Source of the DNA: Neptunomonas antarctica
Lineage (GTDB): Bacteria > Pseudomonadota > Gammaproteobacteria > Pseudomonadales > Balneatricaceae
Assembly (NCBI RefSeq): GCF_001305295.1
Contig: NZ_LJSI01000021.1
Span: forward strand, 245,995 to 309,994
Direction of reading: 5' to 3'
DNA length: 64,000 bases
In this document: positions 19,500 to 28,306 of the stretch, piece after piece
How positions within the stretch are numbered: position 1 is the first letter of the stretch
Layout of the letters: each line of letters begins with the position of its first letter
Notes under the pieces: model-generated
Told to the model about the DNA's origin: nothing
Database searches by the model: none
Seen by the model: the letters and a program-made list of their open reading frames with translations, nothing else
Translations under genes and position numbers: made by a program

Positions 19500-20906
19500 G
19501 TGGAACAAAAAAATAAGGTAAGGCAAGATCTGTTTAGTTTTAAACAAAATGCGTATCTCATGCCCCTTAAACTCAAAATATTGACCTTGGCTCTGTTACC
19601 GCTTCTGTTGGTAACGATCATTATTACATTGATTAATATTAAACAATCACAGTCACTCTCTGAGCTTGAAATTCAAACTTTCGAAGAGAATTTGCTGGCG
19701 TCCAAGCGTAACGAATTAAAAAACTATGTCAGTTTGGCGCTTACCGCTGTTTCTCAAGTTACGAGCAGTCCCTGGAAGCGGGATTTTGAAGCCAAGGAAG
19801 AGGTGAAGCGTATTCTGAATGGTTTGACTTACGGCGAAGATGGGTACTTTTTTGTATACGATGGGCAGGGTGTTAATTTAGTACATCCTGCGCAGCCTGA
19901 ATTAGTCGGTCAAAACCTCATCAATATGCAAGATGAAAATGGTACTTTCGTGTTTCGGGATCTGCTGGCTGTTGCCAAACAAGGGGGTGGATTCCACCGA
20001 TATGTTTGGCGAAAACCCTCCAAAGGCGATAATGAAGATAAGCTCAGCTATGTTGTCCTTTTGCCTGAATGGGGCTGGATGCTGGGCACCGGCTTATATG
20101 TCGACGATATTGCAAAAGAGGTTGCCCGGGCTCGTCAGGAAGTTACAGAGAATATCCGTAATACCTTCTTTACTGTGCTGGTAATAATGGCCGTGACCAC
20201 CATCATTATAGTGATGATTGGTATCGCCATTAATGTACATGAGAGCCGACTTGCCGATGCCCGGTTACGCCATTTAGCCCACAAATCAGTGCAGTTTCAG
20301 GTAAGCCAGCGACGGCGATTTGCCAGGGAGTTACATGACGGCATTAATCAGTTAATGGTGTCTGTAAAGTTCAGGGTTGAGCTGGCCATCAATAAGATGA
20401 AAAAAGGCGATTGCAGCGCGGCGGTTGATTTAGAAAAAGGCATGGATGTATTGAATCAGGCAATACAGGAGGTGCGTCTTATCTCCCATGACCTTCGCCC
20501 AAGTTTGCTTGATGATATGGGGCTAACGTCGGCTTTGAGAAGCTTGTTGCATGAATATGAAGCACGCACCGGCATTATTGTTGAAACCGAGCTGAATTTC
20601 CCGGAAGAACGCTTGCCTGATGATATCGAGATCACCCTCTACCGAGTGATTCAGGAAGCACTCACCAATGTAGATAAACATTCCGGTGCGGATGAAGTGC
20701 GGCTAAAAACCTGGGTACAAGGACGCTATGCCTGGGTCACGTTAAAAGATAACGGCGAAGGGTTTGATGTCGTTAATCAAGTTCAGTCCAATGGAATTGG
20801 GTTGCGTAATATGCATGACAGAATCGAATTATTAAGCGGAGAATTTGTACTAACGTCTGATATAGGTCATGGTACACAGCTGCGCGTTAAACTACCTTTA
20901 GTGTGA
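19500..20906 (+). CDS. Sensor histidine kinase, cache domain, NarL-type (HisKA_3)
   Basis: A 468-aa membrane kinase. TM1 is near residues 27-46, a periplasmic single-cache domain spans ~50-200 (LTYGEDGYFFVYDGQG, then HPAQPELVGQNL, then LPEWGWMLGTGLYVDDI), and TM2 is near 220-240. The HisKA_3 dimerisation helix has the phospho-accepting His279 in ARELHDGINQ. The ATPase domain has its N box at QEALTNVDKH and its G1 box at DNGEGFD, and ends near LRVKLP. Cache domains of this type often sense small organic acids. GTG 19500 is used. ATG 19560 is an alternative start just before TM1. The cognate regulator follows. Confidence 0.9.
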   Translation: MEQKNKVRQDLFSFKQNAYLMPLKLKILTLALLPLLLVTIIITLINIKQSQSLSELEIQTFEENLLASKRNELKNYVSLALTAVSQVTSSPWKRDFEAKEEVKRILNGLTYGEDGYFFVYDGQGVNLVHPAQPELVGQNLINMQDENGTFVFRDLLAVAKQGGGFHRYVWRKPSKGDNEDKLSYVVLLPEWGWMLGTGLYVDDIAKEVARARQEVTENIRNTFFTVLVIMAVTTIIIVMIGIAINVHESRLADARLRHLAHKSVQFQVSQRRRFARELHDGINQLMVSVKFRVELAINKMKKGDCSAAVDLEKGMDVLNQAIQEVRLISHDLRPSLLDDMGLTSALRSLLHEYEARTGIIVETELNFPEERLPDDIEITLYRVIQEALTNVDKHSGADEVRLKTWVQGRYAWVTLKDNGEGFDVVNQVQSNGIGLRNMHDRIELLSGEFVLTSDIGHGTQLRVKLPLV

Positions 20907-20913
20907 CAAATTG

Positions 20914-21567
20914 ATGGACAATAAGATGATACGGGTTTTGTTAGTAGATGATCACCCACTCGTGCTGGATGGTATAAATGCCTGTTTATCCGGGGAACCT
21001 AATATTGAAGTGGTGGGCCAGGCAAACAACGGCCTGGAGGCACTGGAATTAGCTGAAGCGCTGTCACCTGATGTTGTTTTAATGGATGTGTCAATGCCCG
21101 TCATGAATGGGCTTGAAGCGACCAAAGAGCTAAAGTTACGATTTCCGGATTTTCGGGTACTTATATTATCGATGCATGAAAACCGTGAATATATTTTACA
21201 GCTTATTCAATCGGGCGCGGCGGGTTATGTTTTAAAGGATGTATCATCGAAAGAACTGGTTAAAGCAATTGAAGTTGTACACCAGGGAGGGACTTATTTC
21301 AGTTCACGTGCCTCGGATGCCCTGATCAGACCGTTTGACTCAGGCCGACGAAATACAGGTGTGAGCGACAGTCGACCAAGCCTGACAAAGCGAGAAGAAA
21401 CTGTTCTTAAACTGCTGGCAGAAGGTGGCAGCAACAAAGATATCGCCCGCCAATTGGATATTTCGGTCAGAACAGTAGAGACACATAGACAGAACATAAA
21501 ACAAAAACTGAACATACAGACAGCAGCCGGTTTGGCTAAATATGCGATTGAAAATAATCTGGTATAA
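20914..21567 (+). CDS. LuxR/NarL-family response regulator
   Basis: A 217-aa regulator paired with the preceding kinase, whose stop codon is only 8 nt upstream. The receiver domain (residues ~4-120) has the acidic pocket in VDDHP, phospho-acceptor Asp58 in LMDVSMPVMNG and the conserved lysine in YVLKDVSS. The C-terminal LuxR-type helix-turn-helix is near 150-212 (LTKREETVLKLLAEGGSNKD, then SVRTVETHRQNI). TTG 20911 and ATG 20926 are alternative starts. It may control the yhiI-rbbA-yhhJ operon just downstream, but that is inference from position. Confidence 0.93.
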   Translation: MDNKMIRVLLVDDHPLVLDGINACLSGEPNIEVVGQANNGLEALELAEALSPDVVLMDVSMPVMNGLEATKELKLRFPDFRVLILSMHENREYILQLIQSGAAGYVLKDVSSKELVKAIEVVHQGGTYFSSRASDALIRPFDSGRRNTGVSDSRPSLTKREETVLKLLAEGGSNKDIARQLDISVRTVETHRQNIKQKLNIQTAAGLAKYAIENNLV

Positions 21568-21747
21568 CCGCTGTTTTCATGAAGTAACCGAACTTTTTAA
21601 TTTATTCATCACTCTTTCCGCGCCTTGATAATTGTTATATATCAATAGAAATTCAGTTTGCTCATAAACCTGTTCTATTTTCATATTCATATATTAGAAT
21701 CAACGGATAATACAGCTGTCATCCTGCTGTTATGGAGAGTATTTGAA

Positions 21748-22740
21748 ATGGCTAGTCTTCGTTTTTCAATGAAACTATTCGCTATCGTTGTTTTGTGTTC
21801 TTTAGTGGTTACAGGTGCGTGGATTTATTATCAACGTCATCTTGAGCCGGTAATGCCTGATTTTATTGCGTCTGGAAATGGCCGGATCGAAGCGGTTGAA
21901 TATGATATAGCCACTAAATATCCGGGGCGACTGGAGAAAGTGTTGGTTAATGAGGGGGATATGGTCGAACAAGATCAATTGCTCGCTAAAATGAATACGG
22001 ACTCGATAAAAGCTCAACTGAGAGAAGCGCAAGCGGGTTTGCGTGAAGCAAAGGACGGTCGGGACTATGCGCTCGCTATGGTGACGGTTAGACAAAGTGA
22101 GTTGGTCTATGCTCAGAGAGAACAAACCCGTGCCGCTAAATTAGCGAGTTCAGGTCATGTGTCTCAGGAAAAGCTCGATCAATCTAACACTCAGTATGTG
22201 ACAGCAGCAGCCATACTCAAAGCAGCTCATATTCAGGTCACCCGTGCGCAATCGGGTATTGAAGCGGCTGAAGCAGCTGTTGCTCGCCTACAAGCTGAGT
22301 TGGATGAGACAAACCTTTCTACTCCCATTAAGGGTCGTGTGCTATACAAGCTGGCTCAGGTTGGTGAGGTTTTAGGATCGGGTGGGAATGTGTTTACCAT
22401 TCTCGACCTGACCGATGTATCTATGTCTGTTTTTGTACCTACAGAGCAAGCAGGCAAGATACAGGTGGGTAGTGAAGCACGCATTATTCTCGATGCTATT
22501 CCTCAATATGTTATTCCTGCGACGATCTCATTTGTGGCAGCCAGAACTCAGTTCACACCAAAAGCAGTTGAAACCCGATCCGAACGTGAAAAACTGATGT
22601 TCAGAGTAAAAGTTACAATAGACCCCAAGCTCTTGAGAGAGCATATAGAAGCGGTTAAAACAGGTGTGCCTGGTGAAGCTTATATCTTGCTAGACCAAAA
22701 ACAGTCTTGGCCAGAGAGTCTGCTGGTTAATTTGCCATAA
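21748..22740 (+). CDS. yhiI: HlyD-type membrane fusion protein (YhiI-like)
   Basis: A 330-aa periplasmic adaptor anchored by an N-terminal transmembrane segment (residues ~8-28). It has a barrel-sandwich half at ~40-75 (ISATKYPGR-like segment and VLVNEGDMVEQDQLLAKM), a long coiled-coil hairpin at ~80-190, the return half (LSTPIKGRVLYKLAQVGEVL) and a beta-barrel. ATG 21748 has GGAGAG eight bases upstream, so the longer reading from 21658 is not used. Its stop overlaps the rbbA start by one base. With rbbA and yhhJ it matches the E. coli yhiI-rbbA-yhhJ locus. Confidence 0.88.
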   Translation: MASLRFSMKLFAIVVLCSLVVTGAWIYYQRHLEPVMPDFIASGNGRIEAVEYDIATKYPGRLEKVLVNEGDMVEQDQLLAKMNTDSIKAQLREAQAGLREAKDGRDYALAMVTVRQSELVYAQREQTRAAKLASSGHVSQEKLDQSNTQYVTAAAILKAAHIQVTRAQSGIEAAEAAVARLQAELDETNLSTPIKGRVLYKLAQVGEVLGSGGNVFTILDLTDVSMSVFVPTEQAGKIQVGSEARIILDAIPQYVIPATISFVAARTQFTPKAVETRSEREKLMFRVKVTIDPKLLREHIEAVKTGVPGEAYILLDQKQSWPESLLVNLP

Positions 22741-25469
22741 TGGTTAACTCCGGGAAGTGTGTTGCTGTCTTGTCAGGCGTATCTCACCAGTATGGTGAGA
22801 CTTATGCTCTAAAGCAGGTTGATCTGGAAATTCCATCTGGCTGTATGGTTGGCTTGATAGGGCCAGACGGAGTGGGTAAATCTACTTTGTTAGCGTTAGT
22901 GGCGGGTGCCAGACAGATTCAGGAAGGCGCTATTCGTGTGTTTGACGGTGATATTTCGGCCGCTCACTATAGGAATGAAATAGCGCCGCGGATTGCCTTT
23001 ATGCCACAAGGCTTGGGCAAGAATCTATATGCGACCTTGTCAGTTTTTGAAAATATTGACTTCTTTGGTCGTTTGTTTGGTCTGCCTTCTAAGCAGCGAC
23101 ATCAGCAAATTGATGAGCTCTTATCTGCAACGGGTTTGGCTGCTTTTCGTGACAGGCCTGCCGGAAAGCTATCCGGCGGTATGAAACAAAAACTAGGGCT
23201 ATGTTGCGCGTTGATCCATGCCCCGGATTTATTGATACTGGATGAGCCAACAACGGGTGTAGACCCATTATCCCGCCGCCAATTCTGGGAGTTGATTGGG
23301 CATATTCGCCAGCGTCGGGCGGGAATGAGCGTGATTGTTGCCACCGCTTATATGGATGAAGCGGAGTTGTTCGATTGGATTATCCCCATGAACATGGGGA
23401 AGGTGCTTGATACTGGCAGCGTAGCCGATATCAAACAACGCACCAATACCGATAATCTCGAGTCTGCTTTTATCAATTTGTTGCCTGAAAGTACTCGCAA
23501 TGAGCATCAGGTGTTATCTATCCCTCCGTTAAATATTAAAGATAAGAAAATCGCTATTACGGCACGGGGTTTGACTAAAAAGTTTGGCGATTTTACAGCG
23601 GTAGATAACATTAATTTAGAAATTACTCAGGGTGAAATATTCGGATTTTTAGGCTCAAACGGCTGCGGTAAAAGCACAACAATGAAAATGTTGACGGGTT
23701 TATTGCCTGTCAGCAGCGGAGAAGGGTTATTGTTTGATCGGGCAGTAGATCCCAATTCGATGGCGATTCGCCACCGGGTAGGGTATATGTCCCAAGGCTT
23801 TTCGTTATATGGAGAGCTAACCGTACTACAAAACCTGGAACTCCATGCCAAGTTGTTCCATATGCCCGCAGACTATGCAAAAGAGCGTATCAGTAGTTTG
23901 CTGGACCGGTTTGCATTGAGCGCTTATCAAGACGTTAATTCTATGGAATTGCCTTTAGGTATTCGACAGCGCTTATCGTTAGCGGTAGCGGTTGTTCATG
24001 AGCCTGAGTTGTTAATTCTTGATGAACCCACGTCCGGTGTTGACCCTGTCGCGCGTGATAGTTTTTGGGCGTTGCTAATCGATCTTTCACGTAATCATGG
24101 CGTTACTATCTTTATTTCTACCCACTTTATGAATGAGGCGGAGCGATGTGACCGTATCTCACTGATGCATGCTGGAAAGATATTAGTGACGGATACCCCA
24201 GATGCCATCAGTAAAACTCGCCATGCCAAGACACTTGAAGACGCATTTATTGCTTATCTCGAAGAAGCACAAGGAGGAAAAGAAGAAACTCCCCCAGAGC
24301 AGAAGCTCGTCGATAATGCATATCCTATTCCCGTTAATCATGCCTTTAGCTTACGCCGCTTATTTGGTTTTAGTTATCGTGAAGCATTAGAAGTATTACG
24401 CGATCCGATTCGTCTGGCATTTGCTTTATTGGGCTCAGCTATACTCATGCTGGTACTGGGATACGGTATATCGCTGGACGTTGATGATCTGACGTTTGCT
24501 GTGTTAGATCAGGACCAGACCCCACAAAGTCGTAACTATATTCAGAATATTTCGGCTTCCCGGTATTTTATAGAGCGTGCGGCGATCGGTACGACCGATG
24601 AACTTGATCAACGGATGCGAAATGGCGAGTTAAGTTTTAGTGTTGTCATACCCCCGGGCTTTGGCGTGGACCTGAAACGTGGACGTGTGCCTGAAATAGC
24701 GGTTTGGGTAGATGGAGCGATGCCGTTTCGAGCGGAAACGATTGGTGGTTATATGCAAGGCATGCATACTGCTTATTTGACAGACCTGACATTAAAATCC
24801 CTGGGTTATGTTCCCACGGTTCTGCCTGTCAGCATGGCGTCACGTTACCGTTTTAATCAGGACTTTAAGAGTATTTATGCCTTAGCTCCCAGTGTGATCC
24901 CGTTACTGCTGATGTTTATTCCGGCTATTTTGACGGCTTTATCGGTAGTCCGGGAAAAGGAAATGGGCTCTATTGTTAATTTATATGTTAGCCCGGCCAC
25001 GCGGCTGGAATTTCTGTTAGGTAAACAGCTTCCCTATATTCTTATTAGCATGGTGAGTTTTGTCATACTTCTGTTTGTGACAGTCTATATTTTCCAGGTG
25101 CCGATTAAAGGCGATCTTTACGCTTTGTACCTCGCCGCTTTTATTTACATTATTGCTACCACCGGCATTGGTTTATTTATGTCAACATTTACGCAAACGC
25201 AAATTGCGGCGCTTGCTGGCACGGCCATTGTTACCCTACTTGTTACCGTCAGTTTTTCGGGCTTAACCAGCCCGGTATCTTCTTTGGAAGGGGTAGGACG
25301 TCTGATGGGTGAGAGTTGGCCGGCAACATATTTTATTATCATTATTCGGGGCATAGTAACAAAAGGCTTAGGCTTCACCGAATTGGTCTCACATTTTCAA
25401 CACTTATTAGCTTTTGCCCCGCTATTTACTTTAGTGAGTGTGATGTTATTAAGGAAGCAGGGAAAATGA
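22740..25469 (+). CDS. rbbA: ABC transporter, two ATPase domains fused to a permease (RbbA/YhiH type)
   Basis: A 909-aa fusion. ATPase 1 (~8-225) has Walker A GPDGVGKST, signature LSGGMKQKL and Walker B LLILDEPTTGVD. ATPase 2 (~275-490) has Walker A GSNGCGKST and Walker B LLILDEPTSGVD, but LPLGIRQRL replaces the LSGGQ signature, so one composite site may be weak. An ABC-2 permease follows (~545-905, six membrane segments). E. coli RbbA, of nearly equal length, was described as a ribosome-associated ATPase. The locus context here (adaptor plus second permease) looks like an exporter. Confidence 0.92.
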   Translation: MVNSGKCVAVLSGVSHQYGETYALKQVDLEIPSGCMVGLIGPDGVGKSTLLALVAGARQIQEGAIRVFDGDISAAHYRNEIAPRIAFMPQGLGKNLYATLSVFENIDFFGRLFGLPSKQRHQQIDELLSATGLAAFRDRPAGKLSGGMKQKLGLCCALIHAPDLLILDEPTTGVDPLSRRQFWELIGHIRQRRAGMSVIVATAYMDEAELFDWIIPMNMGKVLDTGSVADIKQRTNTDNLESAFINLLPESTRNEHQVLSIPPLNIKDKKIAITARGLTKKFGDFTAVDNINLEITQGEIFGFLGSNGCGKSTTMKMLTGLLPVSSGEGLLFDRAVDPNSMAIRHRVGYMSQGFSLYGELTVLQNLELHAKLFHMPADYAKERISSLLDRFALSAYQDVNSMELPLGIRQRLSLAVAVVHEPELLILDEPTSGVDPVARDSFWALLIDLSRNHGVTIFISTHFMNEAERCDRISLMHAGKILVTDTPDAISKTRHAKTLEDAFIAYLEEAQGGKEETPPEQKLVDNAYPIPVNHAFSLRRLFGFSYREALEVLRDPIRLAFALLGSAILMLVLGYGISLDVDDLTFAVLDQDQTPQSRNYIQNISASRYFIERAAIGTTDELDQRMRNGELSFSVVIPPGFGVDLKRGRVPEIAVWVDGAMPFRAETIGGYMQGMHTAYLTDLTLKSLGYVPTVLPVSMASRYRFNQDFKSIYALAPSVIPLLLMFIPAILTALSVVREKEMGSIVNLYVSPATRLEFLLGKQLPYILISMVSFVILLFVTVYIFQVPIKGDLYALYLAAFIYIIATTGIGLFMSTFTQTQIAALAGTAIVTLLVTVSFSGLTSPVSSLEGVGRLMGESWPATYFIIIIRGIVTKGLGFTELVSHFQHLLAFAPLFTLVSVMLLRKQGK

Positions 25470-26596
25470 AGTTTCGCGCTTTAGACATGAATATCCTGCA
25501 GTTAAGCATCAAGGAATTCCGCAGCTTATGGCATGATAAAATCTTGCTGATACTGATAATCTGGGCGTTTAGTGGTGGTATTTATGTGGCCTCAACAGCG
25601 TCATCACAGGAGCTGAACAATGCTCCCATCGCTATCGTTGATGAAGATGGTTCACCGCTTTCCAAGACTATTGGCAATGCTTTTAATGAGCCCTATTTTA
25701 ATAAACCGGCCTATATTGATTTCAGTGAAGTGGAGCCTGCTTTAAATTCGGGGCAATACACGTTTGTGGTCATTATACCTTCTGGATTCCAAAGTGATCT
25801 GATGGCTGAAAAGCAGCCGACTCTTCAGATAAATATCGATGCAACCCAGATGTCTCAGGCAGGGATTGGTGATGTATATATCCAGAACATTATCGGTGGA
25901 GAAATTAATCAATTCGTCACTGGCAAACTAGACGCGTATGAACTGCCGGTAAAATTGATAGTCCGCAATAAGTACAATCCAAATCTCACCAGTAGCTGGT
26001 TTGGCAGCATCATGGAAATTATCAATAATGTCACGATGTTATCCATCATCCTTTCCGGGGCCGCTGTAATAAGAGAGCGGGAACACGGCACACTGGAGCA
26101 TTTGCTCGTTATGCCCGTTAAACCGCTGGAAATTGTGCTCTCCAAAGTACTTGCCAACGGTCTTGTTGTGCTTGTTGCTGCCACTCTTTCTTTAGTTTTC
26201 ATCGTGCAATATGTATTACACGTGCCTATTAAGGGCTCTGTTTATCTCTTCGTCTTAGGTGCCGGGCTTCATTTGTTTGCTACCACGTCAATGGGTATCT
26301 TTTTAGGGACTATAGCGAGGACGATGCCGCAATTAGGCTTATTGTTTATCCTGACAGTGCTACCCCTGCAAATGCTATCTGGCGGTATTACGCCTTATGA
26401 GAGCATGCCGCAGATCATACAAAATATTATGCTAATAGCGCCGACTACTCACTTTGTTAATTTATCACAAGCGATTCTTTATCGCGGGGGAGGTTTCAGC
26501 ATTATTTGGAGTCAACTACTGGTACTGGTTTTGATAGGCAGCGTCTTTTTATTGAGTGCCGTTAGTCGCTTTAGAGCGTCGGTAGCCAATGCTTAA
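25466..26596 (+). CDS. yhhJ: ABC-2 type permease (YhhJ-like)
   Basis: A 376-aa inner membrane permease. It has an N-terminal membrane helix (~21-40), a large extracytoplasmic domain (~45-180; APIAIVDEDGSPLSKTIGNA) and five C-terminal helices (~185-372) with the ABC-2 loop IREREHGTLEHLLVMPVKPL. The ATG at 25466 overlaps the rbbA stop (ATGA), so the two genes are translationally coupled. It probably pairs with the permease half of RbbA. A start further upstream at 25316 would lie inside rbbA and is rejected. Confidence 0.92.
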   Translation: MKFRALDMNILQLSIKEFRSLWHDKILLILIIWAFSGGIYVASTASSQELNNAPIAIVDEDGSPLSKTIGNAFNEPYFNKPAYIDFSEVEPALNSGQYTFVVIIPSGFQSDLMAEKQPTLQINIDATQMSQAGIGDVYIQNIIGGEINQFVTGKLDAYELPVKLIVRNKYNPNLTSSWFGSIMEIINNVTMLSIILSGAAVIREREHGTLEHLLVMPVKPLEIVLSKVLANGLVVLVAATLSLVFIVQYVLHVPIKGSVYLFVLGAGLHLFATTSMGIFLGTIARTMPQLGLLFILTVLPLQMLSGGITPYESMPQIIQNIMLIAPTTHFVNLSQAILYRGGGFSIIWSQLLVLVLIGSVFLLSAVSRFRASVANA

Positions 26597-26770
26597 ATAG
26601 GTTTATTTGGCTGGTTTTTTAACGTTCATGTTTTATCGGTAATTTTTATAGGTGTTTATTTATAGTGGCTTTATTAGCTCACTGAAAAAGCAAGAGTGGG
26701 TAGTATTCGTCCAGTAACGTATGATGTTGTAATTAAACCACTATTTAGATCCGATATTTAGATTTTAAAG

Positions 26771-26799
26771 TTGCACGGGCGTCATTTTTTTGGTCTAAT
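26771..26799 (+). promoter_or_regulatory. Probable tRNA-Val promoter
   Basis: TTGCAC, a 17-bp spacer and TCTAAT, followed by a GC-rich CTCCCGC discriminator and the tRNA 20 bp further on. Confidence 0.6.
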
Positions 26800-26818
26800 A
26801 CTCCCGCTTCATAGCAAT

Positions 26819-26899
<81 letters not shown>

Positions 26900-26912
26900 C
26901 TACAACGAAAAC

Positions 26913-26947
26913 AGCTGCTTACGGATCATCCCGGGCGGCTTTTTTTG
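26913..26947 (+). terminator. Element-borne terminator behind the rebuilt tRNA-Val
   Basis: AGCTGC pairs with GCGGCT (one G-T pair), and a run of seven T residues follows. It is a diverged version of the chromosomal tRNA terminator now at 45185. Confidence 0.75.
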
Positions 26948-27056
26948 TATCTGATTTCCCGTGTGACCAATATGTGACCAATATATTTGTACTCATAGAG
27001 GTCTGTTATGGATGTCAGGGTGTATTTTTTTGTGTTGGTTACCCAAGTGCGGTAGT

Positions 27057-27226
27057 TCACGCACAGTAGAGCGCGTGCTCCAGAGCGATTATGTAATCCT
27101 CTATTATCTGCTCAGTTACTTCATGCGGCATGTTTAGCTTTAAGCTGAATGCTTGTATATCTTCAATACTCAAGCCGTTAAGGCTATTACAGCGCCTTGC
27201 TGGTGGTTGTCTTGTTGCGTTGCCAT
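27057..27226 (-). pseudogene. Frameshifted copy of the 88-aa gene at 37184
   Basis: The start has the same strong ribosome site (AGGAGG) and the same first residues (MATQQDNHQQGAV) as the intact copy. One base is missing after codon 14, giving an early TGA. In the shifted frame the homology resumes (LSIEDIQAFSLKLNMPHEVT against WSIQDIQTFGLKLNMPHDVT). The C-terminal part differs and ends at 27057. The function of the intact protein is unknown. Confidence 0.8.
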
Positions 27227-27317
27227 ATATCCTCCTTGAATGCTTTAAGGCTTCCTGCCTCTGTTCCGTATCCGATAAAAGAAAATCTAGTGTCTATTAT
27301 CTGAATGTATGAGATAG
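27091..27317 (-). repeat. Left copy of a ~230-bp module (pair with 37311-37543)
   Basis: It includes the promoter-like region, ribosome site and most of the 88-aa reading frame, and aligns in the same orientation with 37311-37543. The two copies bracket the ATPase, AlbA_2 and hsd genes. Confidence 0.85.
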
Positions 27318-27521
27318 GGATTGCTATTACTTGTTGCGTAACAACTCAGAGCGAGCGTATCTGCAACCAGAACCAGCCCTTAAGGGAGCATAACGGTTAC
27401 ACTACAAGCGCTGAGTTCGCCAAATACAGATCCTACTATGATATAAAAAAATCAGTATTTAGCAGCATGACGAACTGTTAGGAATAATGGAGGCAAAAGA
27501 ATTTAGAAAAGGTGGCATATC

Positions 27522-27782
27522 ATGCGTTACTGGTGGATTAATCAAAACTAAACATACAAAAGTGAAGTATCCGGTGGCTTCCTTTGGTCCCCAAAAACCA
27601 AGTCGAACGGTCACCGTAACCAGTTCTACCAGAATATGTGTGAAGTAGTTCCAGAAGATGTCGTATTCTCATTTTGTGATACACGGATCAAAGCTCTTGA
27701 GCTTGCTATGGAGGCAGCGCAATCAGCCCCCAAGCCAGATTTTGGTTTAGTAGGGGATGCTACGGAGATGAGCGTTTTGTAG
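27522..27782 (+). pseudogene. Remnant of an EVE-like/HNH endonuclease family protein (N-terminal part)
   Basis: From ATG 27522 the frame reads MRYWWINQN, then a TAA, then continues in the same frame as TYKSEVSGGFLWSPK, followed by NGHRNQFYQNM and EDVVFSFCDTRIKALELA before a second stop at 27780. This is the N-terminal pattern of proteins in which an EVE/PUA-like domain, thought to read modified bases, precedes an HNH nuclease. The nuclease part is absent. It has both a nonsense mutation and a truncation, so it is a dead restriction-type gene at the cargo edge. The family is assigned from memory of its N-terminus. Confidence 0.7.
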
Positions 27783-27784
27783 CA

Positions 27785-28039
27785 CCTGCTTCCACAGCGG
27801 GGGACCAAGGGAGTAGTAAACCATCATGAGGTTGCTTGGTGCCAAAGCTGACATCATTATCGATCACACCGCTGGCAAGGAAACGCTTCTCATCCGGCTT
27901 TAATAATTTGGTTCCAGCCTATGTGTTCTTTCCATAAACCGCTAGCGACCCAAGGCTTATAGTAATTAATAAGGTAACTGCGATATAGTTCTATCCGATG
28001 GGTAACAGGAGTACCCGCATCGTAGACTGTAATTTTGAT
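27785..28039 (-). pseudogene. Decayed coding remnant, family not recognised
   Basis: On the minus strand, 28039 downward encodes a protein-like stretch (IKITVYDAGTPVTHRIELYR, later YYKPWVASGLWKEHIGWNQ) that stops at a TGA. After a one-base shift it continues with KPDEKRFLASGVIDNDVSFG and TKQPHDGLLLPW. The two frames look like one gene with a frameshift and no start. I do not recognise the family. Confidence 0.45.
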
Positions 28040-28306
28040 TAACCTGTGTGCTTATAAAAGTAAAGTCAGGCGGATTTGTAGGATGTATATCATTAATGCT
28101 TTTTCCTCTCTGGCAGCTCTTGCCTTAGCATGCTTGTTTTGGTGTCTACAGATTCTGCGCTACATTAATTTCACTGCCTCTGGCTACTCATGTACTTTAT
28201 AAAGTAGCTATGTTTGCAAGTTTCTAACCTTTAATGGGTGTAAAAACAAGTTGTTAGCTGCGATTGGCAGGTATCGTCATTCTAAATTTCTATTGTTAGG
28301 GCAATT
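28040..28306. other. Intergenic stretch upstream of the Sll1717-type ATPase
   Basis: This AT-rich stretch of about 270 bp shows no convincing reading frame, RNA or repeat. It presumably holds the promoter of the ATPase gene. Confidence 0.5.
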
